NCBI RefSeq assembly: GCF_004348515.1
Contig: NZ_SMKH01000013.1
Span: 1-51,583, forward strand
Length of the DNA stretch: 51,583 nucleotides
Reading direction: 5' to 3'
Origin: Actinomadura sp. KC345
GTDB taxonomy: Bacteria; Actinomycetota; Actinomycetes; Streptosporangiales; Streptosporangiaceae
Each line of letters starts with the position of its first letter. The stretch's first letter is position 1. This document shows, one piece after another, positions 24,665-32,841 of this stretch. The position numbers and the translations under genes are program-made. The notes beneath the pieces are model-generated. The model had not been told where the DNA came from. It made no database searches and was given only the letters and a program-made list of their open reading frames with translations.

Positions 24665-25599
24665 GGGCGCAGCTCCCGTCCGGTCAGCTCCAGGAAGACG
24701 TCCTCCAGGGTGCGGCGCTCGATCCGCAGGTCCTCGGTCATGACGCCGTGCGAGGCGCACCAGGCGGTGACGGTGGCCAGCAGCTCGGGCCGCACGTCCG
24801 CCTCGATCAGGTAGTGCCCGGCGGGCGACTCCTTGGCGGCGCAGCCCGCGGGCAGCGCCGACAGCAGCTCCTCCAGGCCGAGGCCGGGACGGGCGCGGAA
24901 GCGGAGCTGCCGCTCGGCGCCGGTCAGCTCCTCGGGCGCGCCCTCGGCGACGACCCTGCCGCGGTCGACGATGACGACGTGGTCGGAGAGGCGCTCGGCC
25001 TCCTCCATGTTGTGCGTGGTGAGCACCACCGAGACCCCCGCGGCGCGGAGGTCCCCGATGAGCTCCCAGGTGGCGTGCCTGGCCTGGGGGTCCAGCCCGG
25101 TGGTGGGCTCGTCGAGGAAGACCAGCTCGGGCCGTCCGACGACGGCGACGGCCAGTGAGAGCCGCTGCTGCTGCCCGCCCGACATGCGCCGGAAGGGGCT
25201 GCGGGCGTGCTCGGTGAGGCCGAGCCGCTCCAGCAGGGCGGACGGGTCGAGCGGCGTCGCGTGGAAGGAGGCGACGAGCCCGAGGAACTCGCCGGCGCGG
25301 GCCGTGCCCGGCACGCCCCCGGACTGCGGCATCACGCCCACCCTCGGCTTCAGCGCCCGCCCGTCCGCGGCCGGGTCGAGGCCGAGGACGCGGACGGTGC
25401 CGGAGTCGGCGCGCCGGTACCCCTCGCAGATCTCGATCGTGGTGGTCTTGCCGGCGCCGTTCGGGCCGAGCAGCGCGGTGACGGCGCCCCGGGCGGCGGT
25501 GAGCGACAGGCCGTCCACGGCCCGCCGTTCCCGGCCGGCCGCGCCGTAGCGCTTGACGAGCGCGTCCAGCTCGACGGCGCCGTCTCCGGGGGGTGTCAT
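24661..25599 (-). CDS. ABC exporter ATP-binding protein (DrrA-like)
   Basis: A 312-residue ATPase. The NBD has Walker A LLGPNGAGKTTT (about residues 43-54), Q-loop VGVMPQSGG, signature MSGGQQQRLSLA, Walker B LVFLDEPTTGLD and switch His in TTHNMEEAE. The last ~80 residues form the accessory domain (ESPAGHYLIEADVRPELLATVTAWCASHGV...RRTLEDVFLELTGRELRP) shared by DrrA-like drug and polysaccharide exporters. ATG 25599 was chosen because the NBD begins shortly after; the frame upstream is not coding-like. First gene of a minus-strand group with its permease (4-bp overlap) and EamA; divergent from arcA across 247 bp. Confidence 0.92.
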   Translation of the reverse strand: MTPPGDGAVELDALVKRYGAAGRERRAVDGLSLTAARGAVTALLGPNGAGKTTTIEICEGYRRADSGTVRVLGLDPAADGRALKPRVGVMPQSGGVPGTARAGEFLGLVASFHATPLDPSALLERLGLTEHARSPFRRMSGGQQQRLSLAVAVVGRPELVFLDEPTTGLDPQARHATWELIGDLRAAGVSVVLTTHNMEEAERLSDHVVIVDRGRVVAEGAPEELTGAERQLRFRARPGLGLEELLSALPAGCAAKESPAGHYLIEADVRPELLATVTAWCASHGVMTEDLRIERRTLEDVFLELTGRELRP

Positions 25600-25706
25600 G
25601 CCGACGAGTTTAGGTCTGGGGCGCGACCGGTCGGCGCCGGGTCCCGCCGGTGCGCCGCGTGAAGGCCGGGTAAAGCCTCCGGGTTGACGCCGATCCGTGT
25701 TTCCGG

Positions 25707-25725
25707 TTGGGGGGACGACCCCCAA
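25707..25725. promoter_or_regulatory. Perfect 19-bp inverted repeat upstream of arcA
   Basis: TTGGGGGGACGACCCCCAA: arms TTGGGGG and CCCCCAA (7 bp, perfect) around a 5-bp centre. It lies about 120 bp upstream of the arcA ATG and about 110 bp from the divergent ABC ATPase start. The outer TT-GGG...CCC-AA layout recalls DosR/DevR hypoxia boxes but the spacing differs by one base. As transcript it could also form a stem-loop. Confidence 0.5.
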
Positions 25726-25846
25726 ACACCCCCGGAACGGCCTGGTTTCACCCGCCGGAGCCTGGGGAATCCACCGCCTGTCGCCGGGCCGTCCCCGGCG
25801 ACCTGGGGTTTCGCGGCGCCGTGGCCGCGCCCCGAGGAGGTGGGGG

Positions 25847-27088
25847 ATGGCGTTCCACGTCGATTCGGAGACCGGGCGGCTGCGGAGCGTCCTGCTGCAC
25901 CGGCCGGAGCTGTCGCTGAAGCGGCTCACCCCGTCCAACGCGCGCGGCCTGCTGTTCGACGACGTGCCGTGGGTCAGGCGGGCCGTGGAGGAGCACGAGG
26001 AGTTCGAGGACGTGCTGCGCTCCCAGGGCGTGCGGACCTACCTCCTGCTCGACCTGCTCCGCGAGACGATCGGCATACCCGAGGCCCGCAAGCACATCCT
26101 GGACGCCGTCGTCGACCCGCACTGGTTCGGCCCGCTCGCCACCGACGCGATCCGCAACTGCTTCGACTCCATGGACCTGGAGGACCTGGGCTCGTTCCTC
26201 GTCGGCGGGATCACCAAGCGGGAGATGCTGGAGCGGATGCCCGAGCCGGCGTCGATCGCGTTCCACTCGATCGAGCCCGACGGGTTCGTCCTGCCGCCGC
26301 TGCCCAACCACCTGTTCACCCGGGACACGTCCTGCTGGATCTACGACGGCGTGTCGATCAACACCATGCGCATGAAGGCGCGGATGCGCGAGACGGTGAA
26401 CATGGAGGCGGTCTACCGGTGGCACCCGATGTTCGCGGACGGCTACGACGCCCCCGCGGCGGGCGGCTTCCACGTGTGGAACCGGGGCACCGCGATGGCC
26501 CCGGCGACGCTCGAGGGCGGCGACGTCCTGGTCCTCGGCGGCGGCGCCGTGCTCGTCGGGATGAGCGAGCGGACGCAGCCGCAGGCCGTCGAGATGCTGG
26601 CCCAGGCCCTGTTCGCCGCCGGCTCCTGCTCCAGGATCGTCGCGCTGCGGATGCCGCAGAAGCGGGCCTTCATGCACCTGGACACCGTGATGACGATGGT
26701 CGACCACGGCGTTGTCACCACCTACGCCGGGATGGGGACGCTGCCGTCGCACACCGTCGAGCCCGGGGACACCGAGAAGGAACTGAAGATCACCGACCAC
26801 CCCCCGGAGGACATGTACCGGGCCATCGCCGCCGCGCTCGGCCTGGACGACGTCAAGGTCCTCACCCCGGCGCAGGACGTGTTCGCCGCCGAGCGCGAGC
26901 AGTGGGACGACGGCAACAACGTCCTGGCCGTCTCGCCCGGCGTGGTCGTCGCCTACGAGCGCAACGCGACGAGCAACAACCATCTGAGCGCGAACGGGAT
27001 CGAGGTCATCACCATCCGCGGCAGCGAGCTGGGCAGGGGACGCGGCGGCCCGCGCTGCATGAGCTGCCCGATCGAACGGGACGCCTGA
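25847..27088 (+). CDS. arcA: Arginine deiminase
   Basis: A 413-residue guanidino-modifying enzyme converting arginine to citrulline and ammonia. It opens with [20 protein letters not shown] and LLFDDVPW, the substrate-binding Asp segment. Also seen: [37 protein letters not shown], and the catalytic [11 protein letters not shown] with its His. The nucleophile is Cys404 in PRCMSCPI near the C-terminus, with a second Cys at 407. Length is normal (about 410). The ATG has GAGGAGG (25834-25840) six bases upstream; in-frame upstream starts are not supported. It heads an operon with carbamate kinase 26 bp downstream. Together they make ATP from arginine if citrulline is split elsewhere, since no ornithine carbamoyltransferase gene is here. 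Confidence 0.96.
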   Translation: MAFHVDSETGRLRSVLLHRPELSLKRLTPSNARGLLFDDVPWVRRAVEEHEEFEDVLRSQGVRTYLLLDLLRETIGIPEARKHILDAVVDPHWFGPLATDAIRNCFDSMDLEDLGSFLVGGITKREMLERMPEPASIAFHSIEPDGFVLPPLPNHLFTRDTSCWIYDGVSINTMRMKARMRETVNMEAVYRWHPMFADGYDAPAAGGFHVWNRGTAMAPATLEGGDVLVLGGGAVLVGMSERTQPQAVEMLAQALFAAGSCSRIVALRMPQKRAFMHLDTVMTMVDHGVVTTYAGMGTLPSHTVEPGDTEKELKITDHPPEDMYRAIAAALGLDDVKVLTPAQDVFAAEREQWDDGNNVLAVSPGVVVAYERNATSNNHLSANGIEVITIRGSELGRGRGGPRCMSCPIERDA

Positions 27089-27114
27089 CCGCCGCGGTCC
27101 CTGGGGGAGGAAAC

Positions 27115-28050
27115 GTGCGCGTCGTTGTGGCGCTAGGGGGGAACGCGCTGGTCAAGCGGGGTGAGATACCCGACGCCGGACCGCAGCGCGCGAACGTCGT
27201 CCGGGCGGTGCGGTCGCTGGCGCCGCTCGCCGAGAGGCACGAGCTGATCATCACGCACGGGAACGGGCCGCAGGTCGGGGTGCTGTCGCTGGAGAGCGTC
27301 AACGACCCGAACCTGACCCGGCCGTACCCGCTGGACACCATCGGCGCCGAGACCCAGGGCATGATCGGCTACTGGATGCTGCAGGCGCTGCAGAACGCGC
27401 TGCCCGGCCGCCAGGTGGTCGCGATGGTCAACCAGACGCTGGTGTCGGCGGTGGACCCGGCGTTCGAGGACCCGGTCAAGTTCGTCGGGCAGGTCTACGA
27501 GCGGGACGAGGCCGAGAAGCTCGCGGCCGAGTACGGGTGGACGGTCCGGCAGGACGGCGGGCACTGGCGCCGCGTGGTGCCGTCCCCGCGGCCGCAGCGG
27601 GTGATCGAGACCCGGCTGATCAGGGAGCTGGTCCGGCTCGGGACCGTCGTGGTCTGCGCGGGCGGCGGCGGGATCCCGGTGTTCCGCAACGACGTCGGGC
27701 GGCTGGAGGGCGTCGAGGCGGTGATCGACAAGGACCTCACGGCGTCCGTCCTCGCCGAGAGCATGGACGCGGACGCGCTGCTGATCCTGACCGACGTGCC
27801 GCACGTCATGCGGAACTTCGGCACCCCGGAGCAGGAGGCCATCACCCACACGACCCCGCACGAGCTGCGGGACGAGGACTTCCCCGCCGGGTCGATGGGC
27901 CCCAAGGCCGAGGCCGCCGCGAGCTTCGTCGAGCGGACGGGCGACATGGCCGCGATCGGGCTCCTCGACCAGTGCGTGGAGATCCTCGCGGGAACCGCCG
28001 GGACGATCGTGACCCCCAATGCCACCTGGCCGCTGGCGAGCACCCTGTGA
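27115..28050 (+). CDS. arcC: Carbamate kinase
   Basis: A 311-residue amino-acid-kinase-fold enzyme making ATP and releasing CO2 and ammonia from carbamoyl phosphate, the last arginine-deiminase step. Motifs: VVVALGGNAL (residues 3-12), LIITHGNGPQVGVL, the PLDTIGAETQGMIGYWM segment, VVCAGGGGIPV, VEAVIDKDLTASVLAE with the catalytic/ADP region, LLILTDVPHV and FPAGSMGPKAEAA. Start GTG 27115 has GGGGGAGG five bases upstream. Its stop overlaps the permease start by 4 bp (GTGA). Carbamoyl phosphate must come from an OTCase encoded elsewhere, or the kinase serves another pathway. Confidence 0.96.
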   Translation: MRVVVALGGNALVKRGEIPDAGPQRANVVRAVRSLAPLAERHELIITHGNGPQVGVLSLESVNDPNLTRPYPLDTIGAETQGMIGYWMLQALQNALPGRQVVAMVNQTLVSAVDPAFEDPVKFVGQVYERDEAEKLAAEYGWTVRQDGGHWRRVVPSPRPQRVIETRLIRELVRLGTVVVCAGGGGIPVFRNDVGRLEGVEAVIDKDLTASVLAESMDADALLILTDVPHVMRNFGTPEQEAITHTTPHELRDEDFPAGSMGPKAEAAASFVERTGDMAAIGLLDQCVEILAGTAGTIVTPNATWPLASTL

Positions 28051-29507
28051 CCGCCGGGACGTCCGGGACCGGGACCTCGTTCGCCCGGAGCCTCCTGCGG
28101 ACCAAGCCCGTCGACCGGATCGTCGGCGAGGGCGGGGCGGGCGAGGGCGGCGAGCTGAAGCGGTCGATGGGCCTGCTGCAGCTCACCTTCCTCAGCGTCG
28201 GCGCGACCCTCGGCACCGGGATCTTCGTGGTGCTCGGCGAGGCGGTGCCGCTGGCGGGACCGGCGGTCGTGCTGTCGTTCGTCCTCGCCGCCGTGACCGC
28301 GCTGTTCTCGGCGCTGTCGTACGCGGAGCTGGCCGGGACGATCCCCGTCTCCGGCTCCTCGTACTCCTACGCCTACGCCACGCTCGGCGAGCTGGTCGCG
28401 TGGGTCTGCGGCTGGTGTCTGCTGCTGGAGTACGCCGTGTCGGTGTCGGCGGTCGCGGTCGGCTGGGGCTCCTACCTCAACGAGTTCTTCGGCGCCGCGT
28501 TCGGCTTCACGATCCCGGACGAGATCAGCGGCCCGCCCGGCGAAGGGGGGATCGTCAACGTCCCGGCCGTGATCGTGGTCGCGTTCGCCGCGCTCGTGCT
28601 GCTGCGCGGCGCGTCCGAGAGCGCCGCCGTCAACACGGTCATGGTGTTCCTGAAGATCGGCGTGCTGCTGTTCTTCTGCGCGGTCGCGTTCACCGCGTTC
28701 CGGTCGCAGAACCTCGCCCCGTTCGCGCCGATGGGCTGGGCGGGGCTGAGCGCGGCCGGATCCAGGGTCTTCTTCTCCTACATCGGCTTCGACGCCGCCT
28801 CCACGGCCGGCGAGGAGGCCAGGAACCCCCGCCGCGACCTGCCGCTCGCGATCGTCTTCTCGCTCGTCATCGTGACGGTCGTCTACGTGCTGGTCGCGCT
28901 GGCCGCGGTCGCCGCGATGCACTGGGAGCGGTTCGAGCTGAGCGGCACCGAGGCGTCGCTGGCGCATGTGCTGGACTCCGCCACCGGGCGGAGCTGGCCG
29001 TCGGTGATCCTGTCGTTCGGCGCGGTGATCGCCATCACCAGCGTCGTGCTCACCGTCATGTACGGGCAGACACGCATCCTGTTCGCGATGTCGCGCGACG
29101 GGCTCGTCCCGCGGGTCTTCCAGAAGGTGAGCCCGGGACGCCGGGTTCCGGTCGCCAACACGGTCATCGTCGCGCTGTTCATCGGAATCCTCGCCGCGGT
29201 GATCCCGCTCGGCCGCCTGGTGGACGCCACGAGCATCGGGACCCTGTTCGCGTTCGCGCTGGTCAGCGTGGGCGTCATCGTGCTGCGCCGCACCAGGCCG
29301 GACCTGCCGCGCAGCTTCCGCGTCCCGCTGTTCCCGGTGACGCCGCTGCTCGGCGTCGCGCTGTGCGTCTACCTGATGGTCGGCCTCGGCGGCGTGACCT
29401 GGGTCGTGTTCCTGCTGTGGATCCTCGTCGGGCTGGCCGCGTACTTCCTTTACGGGCACCGTCGTTCGCGCCTGGCGTCCGGCTCCCCGGGAAAGGGGCT
29501 GCCATGA
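28047..29507 (+). CDS. APC superfamily amino acid permease (cationic amino acid type)
   Basis: A 486-residue transporter with twelve or more spans. The N-terminal LLRTKPVDRIVGE and LKRSMGLLQLTFLSVGATLGTGIFVVLGEAVPLAGPAVVLSF are typical of the CAT (cationic amino acid transporter) branch. FFSYIGFDAASTAGEEARNPRRDLPLAI is the conserved loop between spans 6 and 7, and VLTVMYGQTRILFAMSRDGLVP the one before span 9. Its place between arcC (4-bp overlap) and the stress protein (4-bp overlap) suggests it brings arginine in or exchanges it for ornithine or citrulline, the job ArcD does elsewhere. Substrate is inference from family and context. Confidence 0.9.
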   Translation: MTAGTSGTGTSFARSLLRTKPVDRIVGEGGAGEGGELKRSMGLLQLTFLSVGATLGTGIFVVLGEAVPLAGPAVVLSFVLAAVTALFSALSYAELAGTIPVSGSSYSYAYATLGELVAWVCGWCLLLEYAVSVSAVAVGWGSYLNEFFGAAFGFTIPDEISGPPGEGGIVNVPAVIVVAFAALVLLRGASESAAVNTVMVFLKIGVLLFFCAVAFTAFRSQNLAPFAPMGWAGLSAAGSRVFFSYIGFDAASTAGEEARNPRRDLPLAIVFSLVIVTVVYVLVALAAVAAMHWERFELSGTEASLAHVLDSATGRSWPSVILSFGAVIAITSVVLTVMYGQTRILFAMSRDGLVPRVFQKVSPGRRVPVANTVIVALFIGILAAVIPLGRLVDATSIGTLFAFALVSVGVIVLRRTRPDLPRSFRVPLFPVTPLLGVALCVYLMVGLGGVTWVVFLLWILVGLAAYFLYGHRRSRLASGSPGKGLP

Positions 29508-30451
29508 GCGGGAACGACGCCCCGCGGGTGCTCGTCGGCTACGCGCCGGACGACCGCGGCGAGGACGCCCTGGCCCTGGCCTCCCTGGTCGCGCGGACGG
29601 CGAACGCGCCGCTGACCGTGGCGCACGTCCATCCGTCGCCCTGGCCCGTGCGCGGCCCCGGGAAGGTGGACGCCGAATGGGTCGCCTATCTCAAGGGGCA
29701 GTCGGAGGAGATCCTCGCCCAGGCGACGGCGCGGCTCGGCGAGTCGGGGGTGCGGGAGCGGGACGTCGGCGTGCGCGCCCACGCGCACCGGGGCAGCGGG
29801 CGCGGGCTCATCGAGGTCGCCGGCGACGTCGGCGCCGCCCTCATCGTGATCGGCTCGGCACCGCGCGGGCGGCGGGGCCGGATCGCCATCGGCAGCACCG
29901 CCGACCAGCTCCTGCACGGCTCTCCGGTACCCGTCCTGCTCGCCCAGCGCGGCTTCGCCGCGGGCGCGCCGGGCGGGCTGGAGCGGACGACCGTCGCGTA
30001 CTGGCGGCGCCGCGACGCCGACGAGCCGCTGCGCGCGGCCGCCGGGTTCGCCGCGCGGCTGGGGACGCCGATGCGCCTGGTCACGCTGGTGCTGAGGCCG
30101 TCCGGGCTCGCGGCGAGGTTCCACGGTGCGGACGGCGTGCTGGAACGCCAGGTGGCCCGGTCCGACGAGGACCTCCGCCGTGCCGCGGGGCTCCTCGGGG
30201 GCGGGCCGCCGGTGGAGCGGCTGACGGCCGTCGGGACGGGCGTCGCCAAGGCCCTGGCCACCGTCGATATGCTTCCGGGTGAGGTGCTGGTCTGCCAGTC
30301 CGGCCATCACGGGCCGCTGCGCAAGGTCTTCCTCGGGGAGAGCTCCGGCAAGATCGTCCGGGCCGCGCCGTGCCCCGTGCTGGTCCTGCCGCGCGGAGCG
30401 GGTGCGCGGACGGGGGCGCTCACCGGGGCACGGGACCGCGACACCGGGTGA
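29504..30451 (+). CDS. Tandem-domain universal stress protein
   Basis: A 315-residue protein with two UspA domains, about residues 7-149 and 155-303. Domain 1 starts RVLVGYAPDDRGEDALALASLVAR and ends with the nucleotide-binding stretch LIVIGSAPRGRRGRIAIGSTADQLLHGSPVPVLL. Domain 2 ends GHHGPLRKVFLGESSGKIVRAAPCPVLVLP. These Gly-rich GS(T/S) segments suggest ATP binding. The ATG overlaps the permease stop by 4 bp, so it is translated with the arginine deiminase genes. In mycobacteria and streptomycetes such proteins belong to hypoxia regulons; whether that holds here is not shown by the sequence. Confidence 0.9.
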   Translation: MSGNDAPRVLVGYAPDDRGEDALALASLVARTANAPLTVAHVHPSPWPVRGPGKVDAEWVAYLKGQSEEILAQATARLGESGVRERDVGVRAHAHRGSGRGLIEVAGDVGAALIVIGSAPRGRRGRIAIGSTADQLLHGSPVPVLLAQRGFAAGAPGGLERTTVAYWRRRDADEPLRAAAGFAARLGTPMRLVTLVLRPSGLAARFHGADGVLERQVARSDEDLRRAAGLLGGGPPVERLTAVGTGVAKALATVDMLPGEVLVCQSGHHGPLRKVFLGESSGKIVRAAPCPVLVLPRGAGARTGALTGARDRDTG

Positions 30452-30462
30452 CGAAGCCCAGG

Positions 30463-30481
30463 TTAGGTAAGGCTTACCTGC
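30463..30481. promoter_or_regulatory. Iron-box-like palindrome (DmdR/IdeR type) upstream of sufR
   Basis: TTAGGTAAGGCTTACCTGC contains the perfect inverted repeat AGGTAAG-G-CTTACCT (30465-30479) and matches the DtxR/IdeR consensus TTAGGTTAGGCTAACCTAA at 15 of 19 positions. It lies just after the stress-protein gene and about 60-80 bp before sufR. It predicts iron-dependent control of Fe-S cluster assembly. Confidence 0.65.
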
Positions 30482-30530
30482 GTGAGCCATGACATCGGTG
30501 AACCGGTGTTTCGGGGGAAGGAATTACGGC

Positions 30531-30545
30531 ACACTGATGTTGTGA
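30531..30545. promoter_or_regulatory. SufR-type operator ACACT-N5-TGTGA
   Basis: ACACT-GATGT-TGTGA is an exact match to the inverted repeat I recall for mycobacterial SufR. It overlaps the likely GTG start of sufR itself (30542), so binding would block transcription initiation or early elongation of the whole suf operon: autoregulation. Confidence 0.7.
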
Positions 30546-31432
30546 AAAACGTGAGCGAGGATCAGACGCATGCCCGGGCCGCCGCCGCGCGGCCTTCCGG
30601 CGTGCCGTCCTCGCCCGGTCACGCCGGTGGGGGCGGCCCGGTACCGGGCGCCGGCATCGGTACCGAGCGCGACACACGCGCGCGGGTGGCCAGGCTGATC
30701 CTCGAACACGGCCCCGCCACCGCGTCCACGCTGGGGGAGCGCGTCGGACTCACGCCGGCCGCGATCCGGCGGCACCTGGACGCGCTGCTGGCCGAGGGCA
30801 TGATCGAGATCCGCAAGGCGCGGGCGACGCAGACCCGGCGCGGCCGGGGGCGTCCCGCCAAGTGGTTCGCCATCACCGACGCCGGGCGCAGCGCCTTCGT
30901 GCACGCCTACGACGACCTGGCGACCAGCGCCCTGCGGTTCCTCGCCGAGACGGCCGGCGACCACGCGGTCGCCGAGTTCGCCCGGCGGCAGATCGCCGAC
31001 CTGGAGCGGCGCTACCGGCCCGTCGTGCAGAACGCCCCGCCTCACCAGCGGGTCCGCACGCTCGCCGAGGCGCTGTCGGGCGACGGCTACGCGGCCGCCG
31101 CGGCCAAGGCCCCCCAGCCGGGCGGCGGCGAGCAGCTGTGCCAGCACCACTGCCCGGTCGCGCACGTCGCCGCGGAGTTCCCGCAGCTGTGCGAGGCCGA
31201 GACCGAGGCGTTCAGCCGGCTTCTGGGCACACCCGTCCAGCGGCTGGCCACGATCGCCCACGGCGACGGGATCTGCACCACCCACGTCAGCTCCCGGTCC
31301 CTGCCGGGGACCGGCGGGCCGGGTGAGGCGGAAGGTCCCGCCGCGAGCGTCGCCCCTGGCGGGGACGCGGGGGAGCGGTCCCCCGAACGAACACACACCA
31401 GTGACGAGGAGTCCGGAGGGACGTCCCAATGA
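30542..31432 (+). CDS. sufR: SufR, Fe-S cluster-sensing repressor of the suf operon
   Basis: A ~296-residue winged-helix regulator. After a low-complexity start comes the HTH (residues ~45-110): [45 protein letters not shown], then a basic [17 protein letters not shown] wing. The sensor region has three cysteines spaced C-x3-C-x12-C (Cys200, Cys204, Cys217), the pattern that holds a [4Fe-4S] cluster in SufR; a fourth Cys follows in GDGICTTH. The tail (260-296) is disordered-looking. Start is uncertain: GTG 30542 is chosen, GTG 30551 or upstream GTG 30482 are alternatives; none has a good ribosome site, and 30542 would be leaderless. The stop overlaps sufB by 4 bp. Confidence 0.92.
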   Translation: MKNVSEDQTHARAAAARPSGVPSSPGHAGGGGPVPGAGIGTERDTRARVARLILEHGPATASTLGERVGLTPAAIRRHLDALLAEGMIEIRKARATQTRRGRGRPAKWFAITDAGRSAFVHAYDDLATSALRFLAETAGDHAVAEFARRQIADLERRYRPVVQNAPPHQRVRTLAEALSGDGYAAAAAKAPQPGGGEQLCQHHCPVAHVAAEFPQLCEAETEAFSRLLGTPVQRLATIAHGDGICTTHVSSRSLPGTGGPGEAEGPAASVAPGGDAGERSPERTHTSDEESGGTSQ

Positions 31433-32841
31433 CTACTGCAGCCCACCCTGAGCTGGAAGGGCTCGACAGGTACAAGTTCGGCTGGGCCGACTCCGACGAG
31501 GCCGGCGCCTCGGCGCGGCGCGGCCTGAACGAGGAAGTCGTCCGCGACATCTCAGGCAAGAAGGACGAGCCCGACTGGATGCTCGACCTGCGTCTCAAGG
31601 GGCTGCGGCTGTTCGACAAGAAGCCGATGCCCACCTGGGGATCCGACCTGTCGGACATCGACTTCGCCAACATCAAGTACTTCGTGCGCTCCACCGAGCA
31701 GCAGGCCACGTCCTGGGAGGAGCTTCCCGAGGACATCAAGAACACCTACGACAAGCTCGGCATCCCCGAGGCGGAGAAGCAGCGCCTCATCGCCGGTGTC
31801 GCCGCCCAGTACGAGTCGGAGGTCGTCTACCACAAGATCCGCGACGATCTTGAGGAGAAGGGCGTCATCTTCGTCGACACCGACACCGGCCTGCGCGAGC
31901 ACCCGGAGATCTTCCAGGAGTACTTCGGCTCGGTGATCCCGGTCGGCGACAACAAGTTCGCCGCGCTCAACACCGCGGTGTGGTCGGGCGGCTCGTTCAT
32001 CTACGTCCCGCCGGGCGTGCACGTGGAGATCCCGCTCCAGGCCTACTTCCGGATCAACACCGAGAACATGGGCCAGTTCGAGCGGACGCTGATCATCGCC
32101 GACGAGGGCTCCTACGTCCACTACGTCGAGGGCTGTACCGCGCCGATCTACAAGTCGGACTCGCTGCACTCCGCGGTCGTGGAGATCGTCGTGAAGAAGG
32201 ACGCCCGCGTCCGCTACACGACCATCCAGAACTGGTCCAACAACGTCTACAACCTGGTCACCAAGCGCGCCGTCGCGTACGAGGGCGCCACCATGGAGTG
32301 GGTCGACGGCAACATCGGCTCCAAGGTCACGATGAAGTACCCGGCGGTCTACCTGCTCGGCGAGCACGCCAAGGGCGAGACCCTCTCGATCGCGTTCGCC
32401 GGCGAGGACCAGCACCAGGACGCCGGCGCCAAGATGGTGCACGCCGCGCCCAACACCTCCAGCAGCATCATCTCCAAGTCGGTGGCGCGCGGCGGAGGCC
32501 GCACGTCCTACCGGGGGCTGGTGCAGGTCCAGGAGGGCGCCGAGCGCAGCAAGTCCACCGTCAAGTGCGACGCGCTGCTGGTCGACCAGATCAGCCGGTC
32601 CGACACCTACCCCTACGTCGACGTCCGCGAGGACGACGTGGAGATGGGCCACGAGGCCACCGTCTCCAAGGTGTCGGAGCAGCAGCTGTTCTACCTGATG
32701 AGCCGCGGCCTCACCGAGGACGAGGCGATGGCGATGATCGTGCGCGGGTTCGTCGAGCCCATCGCGCGGGAGCTGCCGATGGAGTACGCCCTTGAGCTGA
32801 ACCGGCTCATCGAGCTGCAGATGGAAGGAGCCGTGGGTTGA
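31429..32841 (+). CDS. sufB: Fe-S cluster assembly protein SufB
   Basis: A 470-residue scaffold subunit of the SufBCD complex, on which Fe-S clusters are built. Family blocks in order: [40 protein letters not shown], the ribbon of the beta-helix core ([37 protein letters not shown]), [10 protein letters not shown] with a conserved Cys, and the C-terminal [40 protein letters not shown]. Length is standard and no intein is present, unlike some mycobacterial SufB. Its ATG overlaps the sufR stop, and sufD begins at its stop codon. GGAGGG stands 10-12 bases ahead of the start. Confidence 0.97.
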   Translation: MTTAAHPELEGLDRYKFGWADSDEAGASARRGLNEEVVRDISGKKDEPDWMLDLRLKGLRLFDKKPMPTWGSDLSDIDFANIKYFVRSTEQQATSWEELPEDIKNTYDKLGIPEAEKQRLIAGVAAQYESEVVYHKIRDDLEEKGVIFVDTDTGLREHPEIFQEYFGSVIPVGDNKFAALNTAVWSGGSFIYVPPGVHVEIPLQAYFRINTENMGQFERTLIIADEGSYVHYVEGCTAPIYKSDSLHSAVVEIVVKKDARVRYTTIQNWSNNVYNLVTKRAVAYEGATMEWVDGNIGSKVTMKYPAVYLLGEHAKGETLSIAFAGEDQHQDAGAKMVHAAPNTSSSIISKSVARGGGRTSYRGLVQVQEGAERSKSTVKCDALLVDQISRSDTYPYVDVREDDVEMGHEATVSKVSEQQLFYLMSRGLTEDEAMAMIVRGFVEPIARELPMEYALELNRLIELQMEGAVG

